A DNA stretch of 64,000 bases, from assembly GCA_010909165.1 (NCBI GenBank), contig MU008173.1, forward strand, positions 682,001 to 746,000, in the 5' to 3' direction. The notes below the pieces were generated by a model that saw only the letters and a program-made list of their open reading frames with translations, made no database searches and was not told the DNA's origin. Positions 30,430 through 40,919 of the stretch are shown piece by piece. The stretch comes from Anthoceros angustus. Lineage: Eukaryota > Streptophyta > Anthocerotopsida > Anthocerotales > Anthocerotaceae. Made by a program: the position numbers and the translations under genes. Every line of letters begins with the position of its first letter. Within the stretch, counting starts at the first letter, position 1.

Positions 30430-31659
30430 ATGATCATGGTGAGCAGAAACATCGTCAACAACCAACACGAGGAGGAGGAGCAGGGGGCAAAGCCGAGGAG
30501 ACAATGGGTGAAGATGAGTGCAATGAAAAATATGGATTCGAAGGAATTAGATGACCATGCGAGTGATGGGAGGGAGGATAATCATGGGAGAAATTGGAAG
30601 AGGAAGAGAGAAAGTGAGAAATGGCAAGACAAAAGGCAAAGTAGATTGAAGCAAGGGGTTGGGGATGACCTAACAAAGAGGGGGAAGGTTGGATCAAGGA
30701 TCAAAGTTAGGAAGAAAGAATTATATGATCATGCGAGTGATGGGAGGGAGGATGAGAAAGAATTAGATGATCATGCGAGTGATGAGAGGGAGGATGATTA
30801 TGAGAATAATCTGAAGAGCAAGGGAGAGAGAGGGAAATGGCAAGACAAAGGGCGCCGTAGAACAAAGCAAGAAGTTGGAAATAACTCGGCGAAGATGGGG
30901 AAGGTTGAATCGAAGATGGGGAAGGTTGAATCGAGAAATCGTGTGATGGAGGAAATGTGGAACTGCTTAGCAAGCACGAACTCCAAGCATGATGAGCAAG
31001 GATATGGAATGAGAGGCGATGATGATGATCATGACGATGATGACACTGGGCTTGATAAGGGTAATTATGATGGTAGTGATAGAGAAGAGTTTAATGCAGG
31101 CGTAGATGGGAATGCTACAAACGGACAAGAGGATCAAGAAGAAGAGTTTAAAAACTATTTCAAGAAGAAAAAGAAGAAGAAGAAGATGAGTCCTGTGGAC
31201 AGAAAACTGCGTGTTGTGGAGTTCATAACCAAGCTTAAGATGGCTGTTAAAAAGGATGAAGATTGTAACCGCAACTCGAAACCAGCCATTAACAAAGTAA
31301 TGATGCTGCAAGACTTAGTTCGCATGCTTGGAGACCGTTACCTTCTACAGGACTTCGTGCGAGAGGGAGTTCTTAAGGTGCTGCGGATGTGGCTTGAACC
31401 TTTGCCTGATGGATCCTTGCCGAACATAACCATCACAGAGACACTTTTGAAGCTACTCATCGATGTTCCCATTGACATGGCAATCAATGAGAACAAAGAA
31501 CAGTTGAAGGAGAGTGGTTTGGGCAAGGCGGTTATGTTTTTGTCAAAAGTATCAACCGAGTCTAAAGCAACCACAAAGCTAGCAGAACAATTGGTTCAAA
31601 AATGGAGCCGATCAATTTTCCAAATCAATATCAATTATCAATTGCAACAAAAAGACTAG
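30430..31659 (+). CDS. IWS1/Spn1-like transcription elongation factor, intronless copy
   Basis: IWS1 (Spn1) binds SPT6 and RNA polymerase II through a TFIIS N-terminal-type helical domain. The 409-residue frame has that domain at its end: KPAINKVMMLQDLVRMLG, FVREGVLKVLRMWLEPLPDG, SLPNITITETLLKLLIDVPI, ESGLGKAVMFLSKVSTE and LAEQLVQKWSRSIF. The acidic and basic N-terminal half is typical in composition but built from degenerate repeats of a KELDDHASDGRED unit (DNA near 30540, 30717 and 30759), plus an Asp-rich run and a long Lys run. The usual C-terminus after WSRPIF is replaced by a short unrelated tail. The lack of introns and the TE-rich surroundings suggest a retrocopy, although the frame is open throughout. 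Whether it is expressed cannot be judged here. Confidence 0.8.
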   Translation: MIMVSRNIVNNQHEEEEQGAKPRRQWVKMSAMKNMDSKELDDHASDGREDNHGRNWKRKRESEKWQDKRQSRLKQGVGDDLTKRGKVGSRIKVRKKELYDHASDGREDEKELDDHASDEREDDYENNLKSKGERGKWQDKGRRRTKQEVGNNSAKMGKVESKMGKVESRNRVMEEMWNCLASTNSKHDEQGYGMRGDDDDHDDDDTGLDKGNYDGSDREEFNAGVDGNATNGQEDQEEEFKNYFKKKKKKKKMSPVDRKLRVVEFITKLKMAVKKDEDCNRNSKPAINKVMMLQDLVRMLGDRYLLQDFVREGVLKVLRMWLEPLPDGSLPNITITETLLKLLIDVPIDMAINENKEQLKESGLGKAVMFLSKVSTESKATTKLAEQLVQKWSRSIFQININYQLQQKD

Positions 31660-31974
31660 GAAGATAAGAGAATAAATAAAAAGATAGTATAGATATTCAT
31701 AAACATATCTTTATGTAGTATACAGAGATGAGATGATCTAATCTATAGAGAGCACTTTGGAAGAATTTCTTTTGAAGGGCATCTTGAGGTGGAGAACTAG
31801 ATAATGCAGTTCAAACATAGCACTACAATTCAAACATATTTAAGTCAATATATGTATAAGTACTAATATGTTAGATATAAAAGCGTCCATTTGATTTTCA
31901 TTTTATTATAAGAGATTAGCTTTATATAATATGTGGTACCGCTACTAAACAACGTATGACTGCCCTGATACAAA

Positions 31975-32250
31975 AACTTGACTTGCCATGATTATCTATA
32001 ATATTTTGATTATCTATTTTATTTATTTATTTATTTATTTATTATATCTACAAATGTTTGATGCATTTTCTCCTTATCCCTTGCTTATAAAAACTTGACT
32101 TGCCATGATTATCTATGATCTCTTGATCATCTATTCTCTTGAACATCTATTCTATTTGTTTATTGATTGATTATATATGTAGATGTTTGATATCTTTTCT
32201 CCTCATCCCTTGCTTACATGATTTGATGCATTTTCTCTTCATCTCTTGCT
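31975..32250 (+). repeat. Imperfect tandem repeats, about 110-120 bp
   Basis: The segment acttgacttgccatgattat...gatgcattttctccttatcc...cttgcttat occurs from about 31975 and again from about 32092 with changes. A shorter third piece (gatgcattttctcttcatct) lies near 32225. An ATTT run is embedded at about 32018-32042. No gene is seen in 31660-32640. Confidence 0.75.
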
Positions 32251-33039
32251 TATATGAGAGTTTAAAATCGGAACGCCAAGAGTTGGAAACAGATCAGGAA
32301 TACTAGAGACCTCTTTAGATGAGGAACTTGATCAACCACCCTCCTTGAAGAACTCGCTTATCCACCGTCTAATTCCCTTGCTGATTGAATTTCATGTTTT
32401 TCCAATGAGAACCACCTCTCTCACCTAAAGTGGCTGATAAAGTGATGGAAGACAGAGAGCAAGTAGGTCAAAGAGCCAACACTCCATACGTTGAACGCAA
32501 AGGACAAAAGATGACGACAAAATTGGATTATAAGGAGAGAAGCTAAACCACAGGGCTACAATCCGACAAACAAAAGTTCATATGCCTCCGTTCATCCACA
32601 TGATTTAAGAAGACCAACCCTTAGATTATCAAACAACAGTCAACAAGGCCAACATCTATCTGGACAATCTTGCAATACAGCCAACCCTTCTATAAACCAT
32701 AAAATTAAATAAATATTTGAAGAGAACGTGAAGACTTTATAAATATGCAGAGATAAAGAACTCCCATCTACATCGGGGCAATGAGGAACAACCCTCCAGA
32801 GGGCTCCAAGCCAAGGGGGACCAGACCCCTGAACGTCTACTCTAAAGCTACCTACCACTCCTAAGATGTCATAGTCTGGAATAAGGAAGGGCCTACTAAC
32901 TACCGAAGCTGAAGATGCTATGTTCCCCATGTTCGAAGCTGTCCTAAAAATCGCATTTGCCAACGCCCTTTACAGAGCAATGGATACTCGTTGCCGGAAG
33001 AAAGCCACTACACAAGAAAGAGGGAGATCTACCCCGTTC

Positions 33040-34068
33040 TTGCGGATGTAGTATGCTTTAGCACAAGCCTTGATGAACCTCGAAAAGTTCTTGCCCATGG
33101 CCTTGTGAGTCTCAATCGTAAGGGGAATGAAAGCATGGCCTTCCTACGTGGGGGTGTACTTGTGAACTTTGGTTGTACCGCATCCCTTCGCCGCCCAACC
33201 TGGAGGGTTGATGATGATGTGCTCGCAGACGGTATCCCAAGTAGAGTCTGTTACAACCACATTTGCAATAGAGACCTAGTCCCCCCGGGTAAGAAATAGG
33301 TAAGCTTTGAGAGAAACGCCGTTAGACAAAGTATATTGGCGCTACCTAAAAGGAAAGAATCTACTCTCCTTGGCATTGGAGAACAAGACGTTTGGGACTG
33401 CATCAAGTGTAGCAACGCGCTGCCCACCTATTGGACAGTGCGCTAAGTGGGTCCCAGATTCGTCAAGAGGGGCGCCACAGCTGCAAGTCGCTAGAGGTTG
33501 GACCAAGCTCAGGCAGAACCTCATCATAGTAGGAAAAGAAGCCGATGCGAATTGGAAGGCCTGGATACAAGGTCGGATCAGAAGCCAGGAACCTGCTCCC
33601 TTTCCTGAATAAGGGCCGGCGGAGACGAGCTCAAGTGGGTTGAGAAATGGAAAAATCCAAAAGAAGGGCCTGCTGCACCTGCCTATACTGCTCCTCTTAG
33701 AGAGAGACATAAAGCCCATGGAAACCATCTGCAGGGAACAAGGAAAAAGGGGGCATAACCTCCTTAGCCTGACAGGATAAAAGGCCCCTAGCCGACCTTA
33801 AGGGCTCCTATAGGGGAAAAACCCCCTCATAATCTCGACAAGAGATGAATCCTCAAATACGTAGGAATCGAGAGGCCAAGGTAAGGGCGAAGAGGGCCTA
33901 GCTTCCAAGAAAGGCCGCCGGCGCAGAGACCTCCGTGGCCAATAGACCTGTACCACCAAACGCGACAGGTAGGGATGCTTGCCACCATGCCAGATCCATA
34001 GCAGTACACTCAAAGGTACTTGGGCCGATGATGTCACCCAACGTCTACATACCTGGTTGTCAAAGTCC
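33040..34068 (-). pseudogene. C-terminal part of a decayed non-LTR reverse transcriptase-like element (distal part)
   Basis: On the minus strand this region contains CSCGAPLDESGTHLAHCPIG followed by GQRVATLDAV, the CxCG...HLxxCxxGGxR zinc-binding block found C-terminal to RT in several non-LTR element families. Further on come ANVVVTDSTWDTVCEHIIIN and HAFIPLTIETHKAMG, matching the D...K...F.PL..ET arrangement that follows. Frameshifts and stops break it repeatedly. The Copia element at 34074-40721 is inserted into it; its other part lies at about 40727-40912. The exact clade is not identifiable. Confidence 0.55.
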
Positions 34069-34073
34069 CTCAG
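34069..34073 (+). repeat. Target-site duplication, left copy (CTCAG)
   Basis: CTCAG immediately precedes the 5' LTR and is repeated right after the 3' LTR at 40722-40726. Confidence 0.93.
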
Positions 34074-34266
34074 TGTTGAGGGGTAACCTCACTCGCTTAG
34101 GTTTATTTACCCTAGGTTAGTTATGTATGGGTTATTTAGTGAAGGGGTGCGTAGACTAGTGAATGGGCTTATATCCATTTACACAACTCTTTTGTATTCA
34201 TTCTCTCTTATGCATAATATACGATTGTTCTTCATGCTCTCTTCTCCTGCTCTACCATCCTCGATA
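34074..34266 (+). repeat. Copia 5' LTR (193 bp)
   Basis: It starts TGTTGAGGGGTAACCTCACT and ends CATCCTCGATA. No difference from the copy at 40529-40721 was seen on reading both through. Confidence 0.95.
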
Positions 34267-34281
34267 TGGTATCAGAGCATG
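34267..34281 (+). other. Primer binding site (tRNA-iMet type)
   Basis: TGGTATCAGAGCATG lies directly after the 5' LTR. It is complementary to the 3' end of initiator tRNA-Met, the usual Copia primer. Confidence 0.93.
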
Positions 34282-35436
34282 GTTAAAAGACTATGGCTCC
34301 TGATCCCCATGACCAGGATATTCAATACCGATATTTCGGTCTATCCTGATCCATCGATTATGGGTCAAAGTTATTGATACAATAGTATGGTTAGGCTATT
34401 GATGTATTTACACAATAAAAGGATCTTATGATCATGTTTTACAGCGTCTCGTCTATGCGTTTGAGTAGGCGAGCAAACACGAGTCTCGATCTAGAACTAC
34501 CATCCTATTTGCTTCCGCTGTCAAGCAGGAAGAAGAAATGAAACTTTAAATTCAGAGTTTATAGAGTCTGATTTTCTGGTCAAAAACAGGGAAAAGCAAC
34601 AGGGACTTCAACAGGACTCAGCAGCATTTTCTTATGCTTGCTGAATTTTGTTAGAATCCCTGCTCTTCTCCCTGCACGACAGAATCAGCCTGTTTACAAA
34701 TGATCTCTAAAAATATGATTAAGATCCCTAATCCTAACAGATCTACACCATAATGCCTTCAAGAAGGCGTGGTCGTCGCAGATCTGCACAGAACAGGGGA
34801 TCAAATCAACCTAATCTAATTCAGGAATCACAGCAGGAAATTGCTGAACCAACTATTCACAATTTGGGCGATGGCGTGGTTACTGACCGTGACTTCCTGG
34901 CCTGGCGTATCGACAATCGACATGATCAACTTGTGCATATAATTCTTACGCAGGTGTCGTGATATTTTTCAGTTCAAGAATCATTACTGATGTGATTTCT
35001 TCCTAAATTGCATGTGCCGCGGCATTGGATCTCCTCATTCAGGAATTGCAGTGTCCTAACCAGCTTTACCCCATCTCCATGGTGCAGCCAGCCATGGGAT
35101 TGTACTTGCCCACCCTGCTGCCCACTCCTGAAAAATCGGATGTAAGCCGTTAGGGTTTCGCGTGAACGGTTGGTTCACATGAAAGGGCATTTTTCAATTA
35201 GGGTTTTTGCACATACCTGTTCGTGCTGTCTTTTTACAAGAAGCATGTCGTTTCTTGTGTTTTGCCCCTTAATGCCCCATCCCTTCATGCTGTAGATGCC
35301 CTTCTAGATCTGCACATGCATACAAAGCAGTTAGTCACCCATGCATGGATGACTGGCTGTTAGGTGACTTAGCAGACTTACCTTTTTTGGAGCACTGGTT
35401 GCTGCTGCCCAGACCTTAAATACAGGTCAATCGAGT

Positions 35437-36171
35437 ATGTCTAATTCCCCTTCTCCTCCTCTGCCCCTTCCCCCACCTTCTGGTTCGTATAACCCTGTTT
35501 TCACATCTGAACTGAAAGAAAAAGACAGGTTTAATGGTCAGAAATACGAGGTGTGGAGAGTGCGGATGAAGTCGACGTTGTTGGCTAGGGGAGTTTGGGG
35601 CATTGTAGATGGCTCTATTCCTGAACCAGCTCCCATTGCCCTCCAGGGAGATAAGGATAAGTGGGCCCATGCAAACAGTGTAGGCATAGCCCTCCTTGTT
35701 TCTGGCCTGACAGAGGATTTCATTCCTCCTATCGAGTTTCTAACTAAGGCCAGTGAGATCTGGTCACAATTAGAGAGCCAGTACAAGGTTAGTAATGTCC
35801 TCACACTCTGTGCATTACGCACGGAATTTTACGGACTAAAAATGCGAGAAGGAGATAAGGTTCTTGCTCACACCAGCAAACTTAGACACCTTCGAGCCCA
35901 ACTTACCTCTCTAGGCACTGTGATGGATGAGGTGGATGTGATTGCTCAGCTACTCACTAGCCTGCCACCCAGTTACCAGAGTTTTGTATCTGCACACAAT
36001 GTCCCCATCCGACAGGCTTTGGCTGCCGGTGCTGCTGGGAGACAAGTTATTATCACCTTAGACGAGGTGATTGGTGCACTCTTTCAGGAAGAGCAGAGTA
36101 GGCTCATGTCAGGGACTGGGAAACCCAAAGCTGACAGAGTTCTCACAGCTTTCCGTGGCAGAGGGGCATAG
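35437..36171 (+). CDS. gag: Copia Gag
   Basis: The 244-codon frame encodes the Gag capsid region (ELKEKDRFNGQKYEVWRVRM, SEIWSQLESQYKVSNVLTLC, LLTSLPPSYQSFV). It ends at a TAG codon (36169-36171). The following pol frame is in the same phase, starting at ATG 36181, so a single stop codon separates the two. Copia elements normally make one Gag-Pol polyprotein; this TAG is either an inactivating mutation or a readthrough point. The nucleocapsid zinc knuckle lies beyond the stop. Confidence 0.92.
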   Translation: MSNSPSPPLPLPPPSGSYNPVFTSELKEKDRFNGQKYEVWRVRMKSTLLARGVWGIVDGSIPEPAPIALQGDKDKWAHANSVGIALLVSGLTEDFIPPIEFLTKASEIWSQLESQYKVSNVLTLCALRTEFYGLKMREGDKVLAHTSKLRHLRAQLTSLGTVMDEVDVIAQLLTSLPPSYQSFVSAHNVPIRQALAAGAAGRQVIITLDEVIGALFQEEQSRLMSGTGKPKADRVLTAFRGRGA

Positions 36172-36180
36172 AAAGACAAG

Positions 36181-38319
36181 ATGCGGATGCAGTTTTCAAA
36201 CCAGGTCAACAGAAATGAAGGCCAGCGCCATGACGCAGGACCTTCTACAAAACGCACTGGTAATTGCAATTGGTGCGGCAAACCTGGACATTGGGCTAAC
36301 GAATGTAGGAAAAAGAAAGCTGGGGAGCCACGCAAGCCTTCTCGATCCACTGCCAGTGCTATTGTCCGAGACAAGCCTGCAGATTCAAACAAGCCAGTGG
36401 TCAAAATTCTTACAGTCTGTTTGTCAACCTTAACAGGTGATGGAGCAGCCTGGTACCTGGATTCTGGGGCCACAGCCCACATATGTAGGGATGAGTCCCT
36501 CTTCACCTCCTTAACTCCCTCTTCTAGTTTAGATCGAGTGTACTTAGGAGATGAGCGTAATACAACTAGCCTGCAGATCTTAGGACAGGGTTCCTGCGTA
36601 TTCAGGCTGAGTGATGGGTCTACCTTAACTTTGACAGAGGTTTTATATGTGCCTGGTATGGCTAAAAACCTGCTTTCACTAAGTCGACTACTTAAGCTCA
36701 GGAGCTACCAGCTAACAGCTCAAGATGGCTCCTGTTGTTTTTCTAGAAAGGACTCACCCTCTGTATGCGTATTCAAGGCCCTACCTGAGCATGACTTATA
36801 CCGGCTTGACTTTACCTGCCTTGCTGGAGGAAAACCACAAGCTAATTCTACAAGTGCAGGAAACCTTTCAGCCCTCCAGCAGTCTATACTCTGGCATGCA
36901 CGGCTTGGCCATTTGAATCGCAAAGCTTTAGCTTCCCTCAGTCATAGTGATTGCTATCGTGAGCCCCTTCCTGTTCATCGAAAGGCACTTCCTCTCTGTG
37001 AGACATGTGCTCTTGCCAAGCGGAAGGAGCAACCCTTCCCCACCGGTCCAGCTCACAGATCTTCTCAACCCCTGGACTTGGTGCATGCTGACATATCTGG
37101 CCGTCTCCAGGTTTCTTCACTTGGAGGGGCAGATTACTACTTCACCATAACAGACGATTATACAAGGTACACATGGACTTTCCCCATGAAGAGGAAAAAT
37201 GAGACCTTTCCCCTTTTTCAAGACTGGCTGATCATGGTACAGCGCCAAACAGGCTGCCTCCTCAAGATCTTCAGATCTGACAATGGTACAGAATTTGTGA
37301 ATCGGTCTTTTGACAACCTCTTCACCACACAAGGGATTATCCACCAGCTAATCGTGCCCTACACGCAACAACAAAACGGTGTTGCTGAAAGGAAAAACCA
37401 GACCTTAATGAGTATGACCCGAGCCATGCTGTTGTGGTCGGGCCTCCCATCTCCTTACTGGGCAGAAGCAGTGGTCACCTCCACTTACATATTGAACAGG
37501 TTGCCCACCAGCTCTCTTGCCCTTAATATAACGCCGTTCGAGCTGTTCTGGAAACGCAAGCCGAGCCTCTTTCATCTTCGGATATTTGGTTCTCAGGCCT
37601 ATGCCTACATACCTGCCGACAAACGACGGAAGTTAGATAATCGCTCAAAGCGTCTCATCTTTGTGGGCTACAGCGAAACTGTAAAGGCATACAAGCTGAT
37701 TGACCCCATAACCAGGCAACCTGTCCTTGCAAGAAGTGTCACGTTCTTGGAACCCTTACAGTCTGCTCCATCACGAGATGAACCTCATGATCCCTTTGAG
37801 CAGCCTGACAATTCTGAAGACACATTCCTTGAGGACACAGCAGGTCTTTTATCCTTGTATCCCTTGGACGTTGATGGTGATGCCCCTAACTTACCTGCAG
37901 GACAACTAGGACCAGCTCCCGTTATTCCAGGGCCAGCTCCTGTCAATCCAGGCCTTGCTGCTGGTAACAATATTGCCAACTTGCCAGATCCCTTGGAACC
38001 TGCAGCAGACCTGAGCCATTTAGATTCTGACCAAGTTGACCAGGATGCTGAAAATCTTGATGATGACTTAGAGTTTATGGACAATCCGGATGCACAGGTG
38101 TTGGATGACATACCTTCTGAGGACGATGTGCCACCTCATCCTGACCCCGTTCTGGATGACCCTGAGAATGCTGGCCCACGTCGTTCCTCCCGACATCGAC
38201 CCCCATCTTCCGAGTGGAAGGAACCGCCATATACCAAGATAGAGACGCTGCCGCCTCTCGCTTTCTTCACCTCCGACAGTTTGCCAACTTCTCTCATCAA
38301 GCACGCATCGACCCGATAA
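36181..38319 (+). CDS. pol: Copia nucleocapsid, protease and integrase part of Pol
   Basis: This 712-codon frame holds the zinc knuckle CNWCGKPGHWANEC (about residues 28-41), the aspartic protease site WYLDSGATAHIC, the GAG-pre-integrase block (LWHARLGHLNRKALASLSH...CETCALAKR), and the integrase core with DLVHADISG, FRSDNGTEF and QQNGVAERKNQT. An acidic Pro/Asp-rich linker follows. A frameshift at about 38315 moves the RT domain into the +1 frame, so the polyprotein is cut before RT. Confidence 0.92.
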   Translation: MRMQFSNQVNRNEGQRHDAGPSTKRTGNCNWCGKPGHWANECRKKKAGEPRKPSRSTASAIVRDKPADSNKPVVKILTVCLSTLTGDGAAWYLDSGATAHICRDESLFTSLTPSSSLDRVYLGDERNTTSLQILGQGSCVFRLSDGSTLTLTEVLYVPGMAKNLLSLSRLLKLRSYQLTAQDGSCCFSRKDSPSVCVFKALPEHDLYRLDFTCLAGGKPQANSTSAGNLSALQQSILWHARLGHLNRKALASLSHSDCYREPLPVHRKALPLCETCALAKRKEQPFPTGPAHRSSQPLDLVHADISGRLQVSSLGGADYYFTITDDYTRYTWTFPMKRKNETFPLFQDWLIMVQRQTGCLLKIFRSDNGTEFVNRSFDNLFTTQGIIHQLIVPYTQQQNGVAERKNQTLMSMTRAMLLWSGLPSPYWAEAVVTSTYILNRLPTSSLALNITPFELFWKRKPSLFHLRIFGSQAYAYIPADKRRKLDNRSKRLIFVGYSETVKAYKLIDPITRQPVLARSVTFLEPLQSAPSRDEPHDPFEQPDNSEDTFLEDTAGLLSLYPLDVDGDAPNLPAGQLGPAPVIPGPAPVNPGLAAGNNIANLPDPLEPAADLSHLDSDQVDQDAENLDDDLEFMDNPDAQVLDDIPSEDDVPPHPDPVLDDPENAGPRRSSRHRPPSSEWKEPPYTKIETLPPLAFFTSDSLPTSLIKHASTR

Positions 38320-38323
38320 GACA

Positions 38324-39834
38324 AAGTGGCAGTTCGCTGTTGACGACGAATATAACAGTTGCATCAAGAATGGTACTTGGCGTTTGGTTCCCAGACCTGC
38401 AAACAGGAAAGCTATAACCTGTAAGTGGGTGTTTAAACACAAACTTGATGCCCAAGGACACATAGCCCGCTACAAAGCCAGATTATGTGCCAGAGGATTT
38501 ACCCAGGTTGCTGGATTGGATTACCAAGAAACGTTCTCTCCAGTTGTACGTGCTCAATCCATCCGGATTATTCTGGCCCTTGCTGCGGAATATGACCTGG
38601 AATTGCAGCAGATGGACGTCTGCACGGCTTTTCTCCATGGTATTCTTGAGGAAGAATTATACATGGAGCAGCCGGAAGGCTATGTTGACCCTCAACACCG
38701 ACCACCTCATAATCAAATGCGACGACCAAACAAAGTGCGTAACGGTACAAAAGATGTGATACTGCCCTGAAGTCTCTGGGTTTCACCCAGTGCAAAGCTG
38801 ATTCAAATGTTTATATGTTTCGAGATGGATCTGCTTATGTTATCCTTGCGCTCTACGTCGATGATGTGATACTCGCCGCCAGTAACCCTGCCATCCTGTC
38901 ACACGTAAAGACACTATTACGGAAGACCTTTGAGATGACTGACAGTGGTGACTTGCTATTCTGTTTAGGAATCCAGGTCTTGAGGGTTCGATCAGAGGGA
39001 CTGCTCATCATACATCAACACAAGTATATCGCAGAGATTCTACATCGGTTTCACATGGGACAGGCCCATCCGGCCACAACTCCAGGTGCTGCAGGCACGA
39101 AACTTACCAGATACGAGTCTCCTGTGACAGATGCTGATAAGCAGGACATGCTCGATGTGCCTTATCGTCAGGCTGTTGGTAGCTTGATCTTTGTCAGCAA
39201 CTGGACGAGACCAGATGTTCAGCACTCGGTTAGTACTGTCTCACAATTCCTCGACACTCCAGGACGTGCCCACTGGACAGCTGTGAAAAGAATTTTTCGC
39301 TATCTTAAAGGCACCCATTACTTTGGTCTATGCTATAAGCGCACTGGACAGCCTCACCTTGTGCTTGAGGGATACACGGATGCAGACTGGGCCTCAGATA
39401 GTGACTCACGTAAGAGTCTCTCCACATATGTTTTTCTTCTAGCACAGGCCACCATCAATTGGAGTTGTAAAAGCGCAGTATCGCCTATCCAAGATGTCTG
39501 AAAGTATAAATCATTGACTGACGCTACGAAAGAAGTGGAGTGGGAGCGGTCATTCCTCCATGACCTTGGGCATACAAAATGATCCTACTCACCACATCGT
39601 GATAATCGCTTATTGCTCTTGTTGCCAACCCCGCCACGCCGGAAACACATTGAAGTTCACCACCACTATGTCAGAGATGTTGCTGCAAGGGGCCTGGTTA
39701 AGATTCTCTATGTACCTACAGAGGACAATACAGCAGACATCTTGACCAAGGCTCTATCTAAAGACAAGCATCACAAACATATGCAGAGCCTAGGGCTGAT
39801 GAACTATCAAGCCTATTTTAGACTCAAAACATGA
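38324..39834 (+). pseudogene. pol: Copia reverse transcriptase and RNase H, frameshifted
   Basis: RT begins in the +1 frame at about 38324 (KWQFAVDDEYNSCIKNGTWR, CKWVFKHKLD, QQMDVCTAFLHGILEEELYM). The block that should carry YGLKQ is deleted near 38720-38765. RT resumes at about 38770 with the intact catalytic ALYVDDVI (about 38848-38871) and continues to PYRQAVGSLIFVSNWTRPDV and YTDADWASDSDSRKS. RNase H is broken again between 39480 and 39640 before the last frame, which ends QAYFRLKT at 39834. Confidence 0.9.
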
Positions 39835-40518
39835 CATGCTGCAGGACAGATCAGGGGACTTACGGGTGAGGCCCATGTCCTCGGTTTTTGCAGATGTTAG
39901 TCGGCTACCCCCTTTTGTTTCTTTAGTCTGACTGCTGCTCCAATTTGAGGGAGGTTAGCTTCACAACATGTCACGTACGCCTGTGGATGAAGCTCCACGA
40001 CTTTTTAATCACCTGGATGCTTCTGGCGATCTTTTTCTTCCTCCTGCAGTATTTTAAGCAGCCCCACATTGGGCTCAAGTGGCCTTAGCATCGCCTCATC
40101 TCCAGATTCTTGAGATGCCTCATTGCTTCCTTTCAGCTACCAAGATAGTGTCACATTAAACAGCACCTTCCAGCCGCCTATTCTGAGGCTAGTCCCGATC
40201 AGGTGGGACTCCTCCCACTCCTCCTCGGCCGCCTTGCAGGCTGCTCCCTTTGCGCCCTGCGCTTGGCTCTCTTTGCTGGCATTGTGCACTCCAGGATCAC
40301 TCTTGCTGCTTGGGCTCCTGCGAAGACGATCACAAGGAACGCTGCATATGCTGTCGCGAGATTTGTAGTAGGCTCCATCTGCCCCAGCTCACGTCCTTGC
40401 AGTGATGAGTGCTGCTGGTTATTTCTTACGTGCATGCCTCCGCCTTGTGACCGTCCTGCACCGCCTTCACAAGCCGCGTGCTCAGTCCCGCCTTTACGCC
40501 TCCTAAGCTCGTCTCGCT

Positions 40519-40528
40519 TAAGGGAGGG
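40519..40528 (+). other. Copia polypurine tract
   Basis: taagggaggg sits directly before the 3' LTR and would prime plus-strand DNA synthesis. Confidence 0.85.
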
Positions 40529-40721
40529 TGTTGAGGGGTAACCTCACTCGCTTAGGTTTATTTACCCTAGGTTAGTTATGTATGGGTTATTTAGTGAAGG
40601 GGTGCGTAGACTAGTGAATGGGCTTATATCCATTTACACAACTCTTTTGTATTCATTCTCTCTTATGCATAATATACGATTGTTCTTCATGCTCTCTTCT
40701 CCTGCTCTACCATCCTCGATA
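40529..40721 (+). repeat. Copia 3' LTR (193 bp)
   Basis: It has the same length and, on reading, the same sequence as the 5' LTR at 34074-34266. CTCAG follows it at 40722-40726 as the right target-site duplicate. Confidence 0.95.
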
Positions 40722-40726
40722 CTCAG

Positions 40727-40912
40727 GCTAGCTAGAAAAGCCGAAGAGGGAGGCATGGTGCAAATAAGGTACCCCGGGAGACGCGCAAAGCAAGAAGAGA
40801 GGAGACCAAACGCCACCTGTGGATCCCCTAATAGAGAAAGGCCCCCAATGTGTGCCAAATCCTCCTTCAAAGTTTTGTCTACGTACTCCTGTATGAAGTT
40901 AGGGGGCCCCAC
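40727..40912 (-). pseudogene. Non-LTR remnant, part upstream of the Copia insertion
   Basis: The minus-strand frame here (MGPPNFIQEYVDKTLKEDLA, then LLSSCFARLPGYLICTMPPS) is open up to the insertion. Removing the Copia and one CTCAG brings it next to the minus-strand sequence below 34068. Assignment to the same remnant rests on position and strand. Confidence 0.4.
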
Positions 40913-40919
40913 CGGAACC

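Larger units (their letters stand above)
34074..40721 (+). mobile_element. Copia LTR retrotransposon, structurally complete but with broken pol
   Basis: The 6.65-kb element has 193-bp LTRs at both ends that read as identical, CTCAG target-site duplications, a tRNA-iMet-type primer binding site, a polypurine tract, and gag, protease, integrase, RT and RNase H in Copia order. An unusually long leader (34267-35436) precedes gag, and about 690 bp follow the last pol codon. The termini are TG...TA rather than TG...CA. Identical LTRs imply recent insertion, yet pol has several frameshifts and a deletion, so it was either copied in trans or the breaks are sequence errors. It landed in the minus-strand non-LTR remnant. 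Confidence 0.95.
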
